Positions 11,457 to 21,199 of a stretch of 64,000 nucleotides of DNA are shown here, piece by piece. The position numbers were made by a program, and so were the translations under genes. The notes under the pieces were generated by a model that saw only the letters and a program-made list of their open reading frames with translations, was not told where the DNA came from and searched no databases. The DNA is from Taxillus chinensis (lineage: Eukaryota > Streptophyta > Magnoliopsida > Santalales > Loranthaceae): assembly GCA_023512835.1 (NCBI GenBank), contig CM042084.1, positions 44,067,609 through 44,131,608 of the forward strand, in the 5' to 3' direction. Each line of letters begins with the position of its first letter. Within the stretch, counting starts at the first letter, position 1.

Positions 11457-12909
11457 TGGTCCCTGGAAGCCTAGAGGGGGGGGGGGGGGGTGAATTGGCT
11501 TTTATCGAAACTCTTTTCTAACTCTGGCACGACACTTGTCTGGTTAAGAGAAATAATCAATGCGGAAGATAACTAGATAGTAGAAGTATTTTGTTTTATT
11601 ATCAAATGACAATTACAACAAAATAGAGCAGATTAAAGCTTGTAAAGCTTTTCAATCTACTGAACAAATCTCTTACACTCTTTTTACAAATACTCACACA
11701 CTAGCCAACTGTCATCTCTTTAAGCTCTTGTACTTATAATTTTCTTATACACTTAAGAGCTCGCAAACTGCATCAACACTTTACAAAATATGCAAGTGTT
11801 CATATATATAGCCATCCGTGAAGAACATTCTTGGAACTTGTTCTTCCGGGCAACGTGCACATTGACTGTTCCTCAGAATTCTCTATGCCTCAATTGCTGC
11901 GGATGTGAAGTTCAAGATCTTAGGTTTGCAAAGCATAAGTGCCTTTGAGAGTTCCCAAGTGTAGTTAAAGTTGTGTCTACATATCCGTGTGATCCACGTG
12001 TAACATGCTTTATGTTCTCAACGAGTTTGTTTTACATCGGGACGCAGCGAGCTGACTACTTTGAGTGCGAAGGGATAAGTTGAAGTAGCATTTTTTTAAT
12101 CCGTCGTAAAGTTCCTTACTCCGTGTTAATGAGGCTCGGATCCTTACTCCGTATCATTGGTTGCTTACTCCATGTTAGTTTGGAATTGGAATCCTTATTC
12201 CATGTCAGCACTTCTTTACTCCGTATGAATGAGAAGTCCGGAGAGCTTACTCCGTATTAGCGCTGTCTTACTCCGCATGAGTTCCTTACTCCGCATGAGT
12301 TCTTTACTCTGCATGAGTCGAAAGGACCAGATGGCTTACTCCGTATTAGTGTATCCTTACTCTGCATGAGTAAAAGGTCGGATTCCTTACTCCGCATCTC
12401 TTTTGCTTACTCCGTGCGAATAAAGAACTTGGGTCCTTATTTCGCACAAGTCGTTCCTTACTCCACATGTATGAAAGACTCGGATTCCTTACTCCGTGTC
12501 TTCTTGTCCTTAGTCCATTCGAGTGGAAGAGTTAGCTTTTTATTCCACGATAACTGTCTCTTACTTCGTGCTAGTTATAGACTAGGATTCTTACTCCGCA
12601 TCTATTTGACTTAGTCCGTTTAAAGTGTTTAGATGCAGAATACTTAGTCCATAGCTTTAAGTGTTTAGTCTATACGAATGATCGTTATTCCATATGAAGT
12701 GAAGATTTGGTTATTTACCAAGTGTTTGACGACACTCACTCTTGTCTGGATCAGGATTATGTATCCTGTCCTCATATTTGCTCTCATGAGTGAAGGTCCT
12801 GATTAAGATCATATCTTCTGCAACAACTTAAGTTAAAAACATGCAATGACTCAAATCAAATTACATAAGGTTTTATCCGCATCATCCAAATTTTAGGTTT
12901 GATCCAACA
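11457..12909 (-). repeat. 3' LTR of Siv-1
   Basis: On the minus strand it starts TGTTGGATCAAACC just after a polypurine tract and ends near 11457 in a C-tract (a run of G on the plus strand at about 11476), as the Copia LTR at 2340-2370 does. The interior carries a long degenerate repeat array. Confidence 0.75.
12114..12690. repeat. Degenerate short-repeat array in Siv-1 LTR
   Basis: About twenty spaced copies of a TTACTCCG(C/T)AT(G/T)AGT-like motif, at intervals of roughly 20-40 bp. Units vary by point changes and spacer length. Repeated short motifs in the LTR promoter region are known for Sireviruses, but the sequence of this unit is the observation here. Confidence 0.85.
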
Positions 12910-12919
12910 ATCTCCCCCA
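12910..12919 (-). promoter_or_regulatory. Polypurine tract of Siv-1
   Basis: The minus-strand sequence TTGGGGGAGAT sits immediately before the LTR start. It is the usual plus-strand primer for Copia elements. Confidence 0.8.
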
Positions 12920-13150
12920 ATTATGGATATGCCAAAACTCTTTGTAATCTGATCTTGTAAGCGAAGCAAAAGAGAACATATAGAAATAAAGATGACTTCC
13001 ATTTTCATTAGATCAGCAATAAAGTATAATTCAGCCTTGATACATAAATTTACATTGAGGTACATAAGGCTTACTATACATGAAGATCATTGTTGGTGCC
13101 TTCTCTCTAAGCTCCATTGTCTGCTCCATCGTATAGTTACGGATGTTGTT

Positions 13151-15779
13151 CTAGTCTTTTACAACCCTTATGAATGACTTGATAAAGAAACAGACAAAGG
13201 CTCCAAAGCTATCTCCGTTGGGCTGTTGTGGCACTTGTTTCTTGCCCCGGATCGCCGCCTTCAGCTTCTCAGTTGGAGCCAAAGGAGTTTGGCCCATATC
13301 TTCATAAAGCCCGGATTGCTTTACTACTTCCATCAGTCAAAGACGCAGTGGTTGCCATTGATTCCTTCTAACTTTGTTGTCCACAACTTGATGAGAATCA
13401 ATCAAGATCATCTGCTTAGACAGAATCAGAAAAGCAACCAGCATGAAGTGTGTCGTCATGACCCGATACGGAATGAGGATAGTTAAAAGATTCTTCCAAG
13501 GTTTGTTGTCCTCAGCAGTTCCATCGATGAAGGTCTAGATGTGGGCTACTTCCTGAAGATAGCCCTCACAACAACATGGCAAGACATCGAACAAGTGTTC
13601 GTCCTTGTACAGAGACGGAAACAGCCTCATCTCCATCTTAACTGCCCAAGAGAAGTTATCTATGTCTTCTGTGGTAAATAGACCCTTCTCAGAATGTAAA
13701 GTCTTAATGTCTGCAGGGGAGAAGGGGTAAAAATCAGATAGACATCTTCGCTCAGCATTGGACGCGGCTTACTTTGTCATTTCGGTGAAAACACTGCCGT
13801 CTGCATCATTTGGATCACGATTCACGTATGATGGGAGGAAGGTGTCAGCCGCGGATGGAGAGGTTGAAGGAGGAGCTGCACTGGAGGAGATAGGCTGAGA
13901 GAAGCGACTGTGTTTGGGGATAGTAACTCCTGGAAGCAATGAAAATGCAGGCCGATTCTCAGCACGAGTTGAGGAAGGTGCAGGAGGATCAGATGACACT
14001 TTCTCCCCCATTTTGGCAAATGGCCGAGAGGCGGTAGGAGGACGAGCCATCATGTGTGCCAAGTCCACGAATGAGGTAGATAGAGAATGCACGAATGAGG
14101 CGTCGAGATCCATCTTCTGCTCAATAGAAGTGGAGGAGTCAGTCAAGGCGGAGAGGAGTTAGGCGCCAAGAGCATCAACCTTGACGGCGATGGCAGAAAT
14201 TTGGGTGCTCTGGGCTTGGGCGTGGCAGTCCAGCTGGGAGGAGAACACAACATCGGAGTGGACCGTGCCAAAAGAGGCACGCCCAAGCGCTAACTCCAAA
14301 GCTTTAGAGGACTCCCCCACATGACGAGGTGCAGGAGTGCGCTGGGCAGAGGAGTCAACAACTGGAAATAAGTGTTGGTCAGCAGCAGCAGCAGAAGAAG
14401 GGGCATCCAGAGCATCGGAGGCATCTGGAGCAGCAGATCCACTTTAACCATAGAGGTCAACTACGGGGATTGCTACAACAGGAGAGGCGGGCTGTGCCTC
14501 AGCAGGGGAGGGAACCCGTGCGTCATGGGCCGATCCAAAGGTAACAGTAAACAGAATATCCAGAATGGAGGCTGGCGTAAAGAAGCCATGATCCAAGTTT
14601 TAGATGATCATGTCCTCCAGTGTTTGGGTGTGGCGAGCGTAATACACCCGGAGGTCATTGTCAGGGACCGAGGCGATGCAGGCGAGGCTAAAACGGAACC
14701 ATAGGTCTGTTAAGGTGTCGGCGGGGAGATGGTCAAGGTAGTCCCGGGGTTGAGGAAGTGGAGGCAAGGGAGCTTCCGGAGGAGAGTCTAGGACATTAGC
14801 CACTGCCGTAGCAATAGCAGCATCAACAACGGCAGCAACAGCGGAAGTGTCGAGTGTGGGGACACCAGCAGCGGAAGGTGCTAGAGAAACACTCGGAGGT
14901 AAACTTGGCTAAGACGGTCCCGTAACCTCGGACATGTCGGCGCGAATGCTGTGCTGGGAGGCTCGGGAGATGGATGGTGTAGCTACGGACTGAATCTGGG
15001 AGGACTGGTGGGCAGAGCTGACCTCGGGGGCAGAGCTATCGGCTGGGTCACCAACTAAACTACCTTGTTGTTCGGAGCAGGGGCGAGGCGGATAGCAGGG
15101 GAGGGCCGGCGAGCAGTCAGATTCCCATCAGGCATTAGATGGCGCCGGTAGAAGGCCTGGGGAAAGGTGATTACGCCATGTCTATTGAAGTGGGATGGAC
15201 AGAGGTGCCGGAAGACGATGCTAAGGATCCGCCCAAAAGATTGGTTCTTTGGGTTATTCCCCAGCAGCTGGAATAAGAAAGTCCCCAAATCCATCGGGAG
15301 ACCCTCGAAGACTCCGTACATAGCCAGAAGTAGGTCGTACATGACGGAGTCCAAAGCTGTTGCGCGAGCCAGAAGACACCGGCTCAAGATGGTCTCCATA
15401 CATCTGTAGCGGCCTTGGAAGGACTTCACCTTGTATTCCTTCCCCTTGTATATGTAGCCCATTGAAGCTGCCATCGGCTCTGGATTCGGTCGCTGATGAG
15501 TACCGGGGGGAAGATTGAGAGCGGCGCGGAGGACGTTGGGGGTGATGACTATAGATTCACCCCTGATGGTGGAACAGATGGAGCCGGAGGTGCATCGTGC
15601 CAGTAGAACTTAGCAATGTCGTCGATGAGGAGATCGATGGGATCAGAGACTATGTTCAGGATGTGGCTAGCTTCCAGAAGTGGGCGAAGCTCCAGAAACC
15701 ATGTCGAAGGATCGAAAATAGCGTTCCAACCGACCAGATGGCCGGGATTAACACCAGAAAGTGTGGTTTTGGGTGCCAT
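13151..15779 (-). pseudogene. Sirevirus env-position gene with degraded Ulp1-like C-terminus
   Basis: The start MAPKTTLSGVNP at 15779 is conserved in Siv-2 (MAPRTALSGVNP, 47827). The N-terminal part (15779 to about 15055, one frameshift near 15595) includes DDIAKFYW, ITPNVLRAALNLP and GRYRCMETILSRCLL, and resembles the Athila env-position protein in this window. A Pro/Ser/Ala-rich linker follows (14803-13769). The last part (13740-13151) reads LFTTEDIDNF, LIPYRVMTTHFMLVAF, MILIDSHQ and PQQPNGDSFGAFVCFF. That is the order of a Ulp1/C48 cysteine protease. The His codon is at 13448-13450, Asp at 13397-13399 and Gln at 13223-13225. The nucleophile Cys is Phe (13205-13207). In-frame stops occur at 13769, about 13534 and about 13336. 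A viral-type envelope function is not supported: no signal peptide or clear membrane segment is seen. Confidence 0.65.
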
Positions 15780-15889
15780 TGAGATTGAATGTAAAGAAGG
15801 GAAAGGAGGCTAGGTCTTGGGAGATTGAAAGAGCGACGAGGGTTTAGAGGGATTTGAAAGTGTAAACTCATGCTGCGCGTGAATATCCA

Positions 15890-15901
15890 GTATATATATA
15901 A
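15890..15901 (-). promoter_or_regulatory. Internal TATA box of the Siv-1 env-position gene
   Basis: A TATATATATA run lies about 111 bp upstream of the conserved ATG at 15779. Siv-2 keeps a TATA (CTATATATATC on the minus strand, 47933-47942) about 106 bp upstream of its ATG. Between them lies a pyrimidine-rich leader. This suggests a separate transcript for the env-position gene. Confidence 0.5.
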
Positions 15902-16957
15902 GACTGAGTCCTTGGTTGCCAGCGGGTCTAGGGACTAAGCGAGATGAACAGTGAGCCGCTTGACAGGCTAATGTCATTAGTTTTGATAGTTGTGCGCCTC
16001 CAAATATAGAGATGACGTGGAGGCAGCATAACCAAGCATTTATGACATCTATTTGCCTTCTTTCGGAAGATTGGCCGTCCCGAGACTTGCATTTAATGGA
16101 CCATCATTATTCCTCCTCAAAAACACACGATGTAAGATAATACGTTGATTGTCGCTATTTGAGAGTTCCAAGAGTCCGGAGGAATAAGCCGACGATCATC
16201 CAGATTAAAAGATATCCGAGGTAAGAACATCCGGATGAAAAGCAGACCGTGTCCGTAGAAACAGTGCTGTAAGAGAGAAGTAGATTTCTTTGCTGTCTTG
16301 AAGTCAAAGAGAAGAGAAGTACCACAACACTTCAAATGCGAGACTTTAGACAAGATATATCGGTGAAATTGCAAAGAGAACCCGAACCTGTAGCTTCACA
16401 AAGATAAACTAAAAGAACAGGAAGCTTAACAGGTTGGGATTAGTACAGATATGAACAGATAGACGAAATAAGAGCAACATAATCCGAACTAATGAGAAAC
16501 AGAACTTATGCATTTAAATGGAATGCGAAAGATACATCCATACGAGTGAATGATCATGTTTACTGAATCACATAAGTCATGCTGAACGAAAGATACATAC
16601 AAATGTCGAGATAAGAAACACATAAGTTCACATTGGTCAACATAAGGAAACCGTCATACCGAACGACATAGCTAAGATTAATTAAATCTATATGATTGAT
16701 TCAAATTAGGATTCATAAGTGAAAATGGATTAAAGAACACATGCCAATTGTAAACAATTTATTATTCAATTAAGATGCACAGTTGAAGAAGGAAAAACAT
16801 CCAAGCATGCCATAGTTCTAATTCAACAATGCATGCCCAGTTAGATCAAGAAGTGAGAGTTTAAAGGGAGGAGCATCCGAGACATATCAGGGGGTCATTA
16901 CTGAAGTAATAGATAGAGCTTTTGCTCCCCCTTAGATCGTGCGATCCTCTCAGGTGA
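15902..16957 (-). other. Siv-1 pol-env spacer, non-coding
   Basis: AT-rich sequence between the env-position gene and the Tekay A insertion. Its first part (from about 16106) is homologous to the Siv-2 spacer at 57268 onward. No coding frame is supported. Confidence 0.6.
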
Positions 16958-16962
16958 TAGAC
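16958..16962. other. Target site duplication of Tekay A, left copy (TAGAC)
   Basis: TAGAC immediately before the LTR start is repeated at 26375-26379 immediately after the 3' LTR. Confidence 0.9.
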
Positions 16963-17403
16963 TGTAAGGACCCGTACCTTGAGTTAGTCACGCTTAGTCA
17001 CGCTTTTGCCTTCGAGTAGAGTTTTTCTAGATTTTGACCTAGTGAATGGGCTCAAATGAATTCACGTGCAAAAGGAAAGATGCTTAGAATGATGTCCTCT
17101 ATCTACCACAGAAGTTTCAGGCCAAACGGACGTGTATGTGAGGTGCACGTGATATGGGTCCAATTCACGTGCAAGTGTGGTTGTCTTCTAAATGATGCAA
17201 GGAGGCTAGGGGTGAAGTTTGAGAGCATTTGGAGTCCATTTGGAGTTGCACGTGAATTGGGAATTCACGTGCAAATTGGCGTGCAACCATATTTTTGCAT
17301 GGTTCCCTTGGTTTTGACATTCTAATGATCTTTCTCCAAAGGACCATGTTGAAATTCTGAGTATTTTGGCCTATATGGGTGCGGAAAGGTGCTAACTTGT
17401 GTG

Positions 17404-17461
17404 ATCAAAACTACGTCGTTTTGATCCTGGGTTTACTTAATCAAAACTACGTCGTTTTGAT
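17404..17461 (+). promoter_or_regulatory. Paired near-palindromes with ACGT core, upstream of TATA
   Basis: Two copies of TCAAAACTACGTCGTTTTGA, each flanked by A and T, start 36 bp apart and end 12 bp before the TATA box. Similar pairs occur in every Tekay LTR here with a clear promoter, and a single copy in each Athila LTR. The symmetric ACGT core could bind a dimeric bZIP-type factor; that is inference. Confidence 0.75.
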
Positions 17462-17473
17462 ATGGGTAGTGTC

Positions 17474-17480
17474 TATATAA
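17474..17480 (+). promoter_or_regulatory. TATA box of Tekay A 5' LTR
   Basis: TCTATATAAGG lies directly downstream of the paired palindromes, about 55 bp before the GA tract. Confidence 0.8.
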
Positions 17481-17702
17481 GGAGGGCTTGAGTTTGAGTT
17501 TAGGGTTCTTGTGTTCTTCCTTGCTGCAGTTCGCCGAGAGAGAGAGAGAGAGAGAGAGGGGGTCTCCTGGGCTGTTGCCGTGGTGGTTCGCGTCGTTGGG
17601 AGCTATCTAGCGTGGAGGTTAGGACAAAAGCCTGAGGTAGGGATTCATGTCCTTCCAAACTCTCCTCTGTTTTAGGATATTCACCTATATATATATATGT
17701 AA

Positions 17703-17732
17703 ATCCATATAGGTGTGATCTCCTATATGGAT
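17703..17732 (+). promoter_or_regulatory. Conserved 11-bp stem-loop in the LTR
   Basis: ATCCATATAGG and its exact reverse complement are separated by eight bases (TGTGATCT). The same structure recurs at 25141, 49040, 56330 and, on the minus strand, at 35928-35957 and 62577-62606. It lies about 230 bp downstream of TATA, so it would be present in the RNA. Confidence 0.85.
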
Positions 17733-18930
17733 GTTGGCCTTCAGTGGCATGTTCTGTTGATTTGATGTTGAATTTGGCCTGAGGATTTTCTGGGTTTGTT
17801 TATGCACACTATGTGTTTGATGAAATGTCTAAGAGGTCTGCACACCATGTGTTTGATAAAATGTCTGTGAGGCCTGCATGCCATGTATTCAATATAATGC
17901 CTGTGAGACCTTGTATATGAGTGCTTGATGATATACCTGTGTGACTGGTGTGTACCGTGTTTGATTTGTATTTGATTTTTAGCCTATGAGGCTGATGTGT
18001 GTGACTTGTATCTGACCATGTTGGTCCTTCTGAGATAAAGTGTAAATGCTGTGATGAGTTTACATGTTGAGATGTAATGCTATGCTGTTCTGTTGATCTG
18101 TTTGAGACTGAGCTGAGATATGGGCCAGGCACAATAGCTGGACCCCTTTGAGATTTGGCCAGGACGTGGTCCTGAGTCTCGGTGTAGCACTCACGACGGT
18201 GGGCTAAGTCTACACCCATTCCTGAGGGTAGATATGGCGCCCGAGGAGGTGGTTGACCATATCCGACTCGGGTGGAAAATGTTGCATTGGTGTCCATGCA
18301 ACATTCGCCTGAATGTGGTATGTCATGTCGCCGTGGTGGCGGGGTGTCCTCTGCCCTTCGGTGCGGGTTCGGGTAAAGAGTGTTTCTTGGGTGATGTTTG
18401 TTGCGTTAGCCTTAGGCACGACACAAGCACAAGCATGCACATATCATGCATGTTGTACGACTGGGACGGGTCCGGGGGAGACGGGATCCCTGCTTGAAGC
18501 CGTGGTTTGCTCACCCCCCCCCTATAAACTGTTCTTTTGCGGGGTTTAGCAGGCGGTAGGTGAAGGCCGAGGAGCTAGGCCCCGAGGCTGAAAGTTTTAT
18601 ATTATTTCCTTTGTTGTACTCTGGTTTTATGTGTTTGGATTTTGGTTTGGTTTTATTGATGGCTTCATAGGGGTTTTTCCCCGACTGGGTTGTAATGAAC
18701 ATTTAGTCTTTGAAATGAAATAAAATGAGATGTTGTTATTCAATTTGTGTTTGTGTGCATGGTTTGGGAGCAGGAGCATGCCCCTTGGCATGTTAGCGAT
18801 TGTGCGGGTTTGGGACAAGACCCGTCTTTGGAAGTCCTTTTAAGGTGCTTGCACCAACCCCTTGTCCCTTCGGGTGCGGGCATGGGCAATCACTACTCAT
18901 TTCCAAGTGGAAGGAAATTGGGGCGTGACA

Positions 18931-18944
18931 ATATGGTATCGAGC
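18931..18944 (+). promoter_or_regulatory. Primer binding site of Tekay A
   Basis: ATATGGTATCGAGC directly follows the 5' LTR. It resembles the initiator-methionine tRNA primer site, with one change relative to TGGTATCAGAGC. Confidence 0.85.
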
Positions 18945-19379
18945 GATAGTTCATGGTCTAGTGGACCTAGGATAGTGGGGAGGCCTGGCCGCTTCGAGAC
19001 TCTTGGGAGGCGATATAGGACACGCCTGATCAACGTGGTCCTATCTGGTTTTCTCGGGGTGTACTCGGGGGGTAGTTAGACCAAGGAGTAGGGCACTTGC
19101 ATTTGGGTTGAGGGTGCATACATGCATTGGCATTAGGGCACTAGTTTAATTTCGATATGAGTATTGTGATTGGACATGCTATGTTCTTGAAACTTGTTCT
19201 TTGTGAAATTCGGTGATTTTCTCGTGAAGCTTGTTGCTATGAATTGCCGGCTGTGTACTTCGTGATTTACCTGTGTGTTTAAATGTAAAATGTTGCTTGA
19301 GTACCTCATGGCCCATGGGGATAAGGGTGTGTAGAGCTTGAGAGAAGCTGATCCTAGTTTGGTTTAAATTATGTAGACT
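18945..19379 (+). other. Tekay A leader, non-coding
   Basis: Untranslated leader between primer site and gag start. No feature stands out. Confidence 0.6.
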
Positions 19380-20690
19380 ATGCCTCCTAGGAGAGTAACC
19401 CGAGCTACTCCAGTTGTAGAATATGAATCTTCCGCCCGTCTTTGGAGAGGGAAGAGGACAGCGTGTAGAGGGCGATGATCCCCTGGAGCGGATCATGGCC
19501 CAAGTCCGGGCCCTAAGTGAGAACGTGCAAGGCATGCGTGAGGACCTCAGGGGGAGAGATCCTAAACGAGGTGCGTCAGGAGATGATGGCACGACGGGCG
19601 GTGCCACCCTCCCACCCCGTGAGGCGAACCTCCGTGTAGGCGGGAAGTGCCGGTGAGGCGGGAAGAGGGAGACGTGTTGACGCAGTTCCGAAAGGAACAT
19701 CCACCGAGGTTCAAGGGAGGAGCCGAACCTCTAGGAGCAGAGCACTGGCTGCGGCAGATCGAGCATGTGTTCTCCTTTCTTCGACCCCGGGAGGAAGACA
19801 AAGTGAGACTAGCGATCCGGCGGTTGGAGGAGGAAGCCTTGGAATGGTGGCTTAGCATCTCAGGAAGCCGGGACATGGAGACCATGGCCTGGAATGAGTT
19901 CCTCCAGTGTTCCATGAGGAGTTCTTTCCGAGTCATTGCGGTGGCGAAGCGGGAGGAGTTCGACGGCTGAAGCGGGGATCGCGCTCGGTAGTAGAGTATG
20001 AGCGAGATTTCCGGGGGGCTGAGTCGGTTTGCTCCAGAAGCAATATCAAGGGAGGACCTGAAGGCCCATAAGTTTACCATGGGTCTCAAACCTGCCCTTA
20101 AGCAAAGGGTGGAGATGCTTGCGATCGAAGACCTATCCGAAGTCGTGGACACCGCCAAGATTGTTGAGAGAGGATTAGAGGAGGGAAGACAGGCTCACCA
20201 GGAGCGGATGGGGCGAGCGCGCACGACAAGCACGGTGACGCCAAGAGGCGAAGGTTGAGCCCAGGTAGTGGGACTTTTCCCAAGGATAGGGGCCAAGCTT
20301 CAATGGCTCGCCCGGATCCCGTTACTTTGGAGGACAGGGGAGTCTTCTGGGAACTTCCCAAGCGGGTGTACCTGTTGTGGCCTATCGGGGCACGTCAAAC
20401 GTGAGTGCCCCAAGCGGCACTTGACGTGTCATAGGCGTGGGAAGGTGGGACACATCGGCAAGGTGTGTTTCGGCAAGGGGAACAGCCGGGGAGCCGGAAG
20501 CTTAGCACAAGGGAGCAGGGGTGGGACCCAATTTCAGGCCCCCGCCCCTAAGCCAGACATTCGTGGCGGGCCGGTCGGGCTGGTTCCGGTCACACTAGGC
20601 CACGGGGGAGAGGCAACCACAAGGAGGATCGGAGGGGCGTCCCAGGTGGACTGCAGCAGGAGCAAAAGGGAAGGCAAGTGAGGCCGGTGG
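19380..20690 (+). pseudogene. gag: Tekay A gag, frameshifted
   Basis: The ATG at 19380 opens MPPRRVTRA, the same start as element B gag (50302). The capsid region reads DVLTQFRKEHPPRFKGG, EHWLRQIEHVFSFLRPREEDK and LEEEALEWWLSI (19670-19860), then continues in another frame as [20 protein letters not shown] and DLSEVVDTAKIVERGLEEG. Two zinc knuckles, CTCCGLSGHVKREC and CHRRGKVGHIGKVC (20368-20470), follow; the second has lost a Cys. At least four frameshifts break the frame. The protein would form the particle shell and bind RNA. Confidence 0.85.
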
Positions 20691-20699
20691 TGGGGCAAG

Positions 20700-21180
20700 C
20701 CAAGGCGAGTGTTCGCGCTTACCTCGGCACCAGCTGAAATGGAGGATTTACCATCACCCTCCGAGGAAGGTGGAGCTGGACCTTCGGTGGTTCGAGGTAC
20801 TATTCTAATATCCCGCACCGTTGTTGTTCTTGCATTGTTTGATATCGGAGCTTCGTGCTCCCTGATTGCTAAGTCCTTGGTGGAGAGCCTTGGACTTGAT
20901 TGTGTGGAGGCCGATAGACCTCGAGGGTCGAGTCCCCAATGGGAGGAGTGGAGTTAATCCACCAAATGTGTCGAGAGTGTGCGCTTACGATAGGAGAGGT
21001 TGACCTCTCATCCGATTTGTACGTAATGCCCATAAGGACCTTTAGTTTGATTCTGGGGATGGACCGGTTGATGGCCTTTCAGGCTAAGATTGGATCGCTA
21101 TAGGCGACGAGTATCGTTTACAACACCCACAGGATCTTCCTGTACCCTAGTGGGTGAATGGGATAGGGATCTTGGGAGGA
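20700..21180 (+). pseudogene. Tekay A aspartic protease region
   Basis: RVFALTSAPAEMEDLPSPSEE leads into VVRGTILISRTVVVLALFDI and GASCSLIAKSLVESLGLD, so the active-site DTGAS reads DIGAS (Thr to Ile). After a frameshift come LYVMPIRTFSLILGMDRLMA and RYRRRVSFTTPTG. The order and spacing match element B at 51650-52080. The protease would cleave gag-pol. Confidence 0.8.
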
Positions 21181-21199
21181 GAGCTGGACCGACGAGGGA

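Larger units (their letters stand above)
16963..18930 (+). repeat. 5' LTR of Tekay A
   Basis: Starts TGTAAGGACCCGTACC and ends GGGGCGTGACA. Inside are a segment shared with Athila U3 (about 17030-17425), two near-palindromic motifs (17404-17425 and 17440-17461), a TATA box at 17474, a GA tract at 17536-17558 and a stem-loop at 17703-17732. Confidence 0.9.

Noticed and set aside
15167..15409. Plus-strand 80-codon frame and others opposite the env-position gene
   Set aside because: Shadows of the minus-strand coding sequence, which has recognisable conserved text and a homologue in Siv-2.
13151..15779. A host gene for the Pro/Ser-rich and YKGKEYKVKSFQGR-type protein
   Set aside because: It lies between pol and the 3' LTR of Siv-1, on the same strand, and its start is found in Siv-2 at the same place.
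17056..17325. 89-codon frame (and 24561-24743)
   Set aside because: Inside the Tekay A LTR promoter segment, not conserved as protein.
17404..17461. Near-palindromes read as terminal inverted repeats of a small DNA transposon
   Set aside because: They occur at a fixed place in every LTR, with no duplication of flanking bases and only about 14 bp between the pair.
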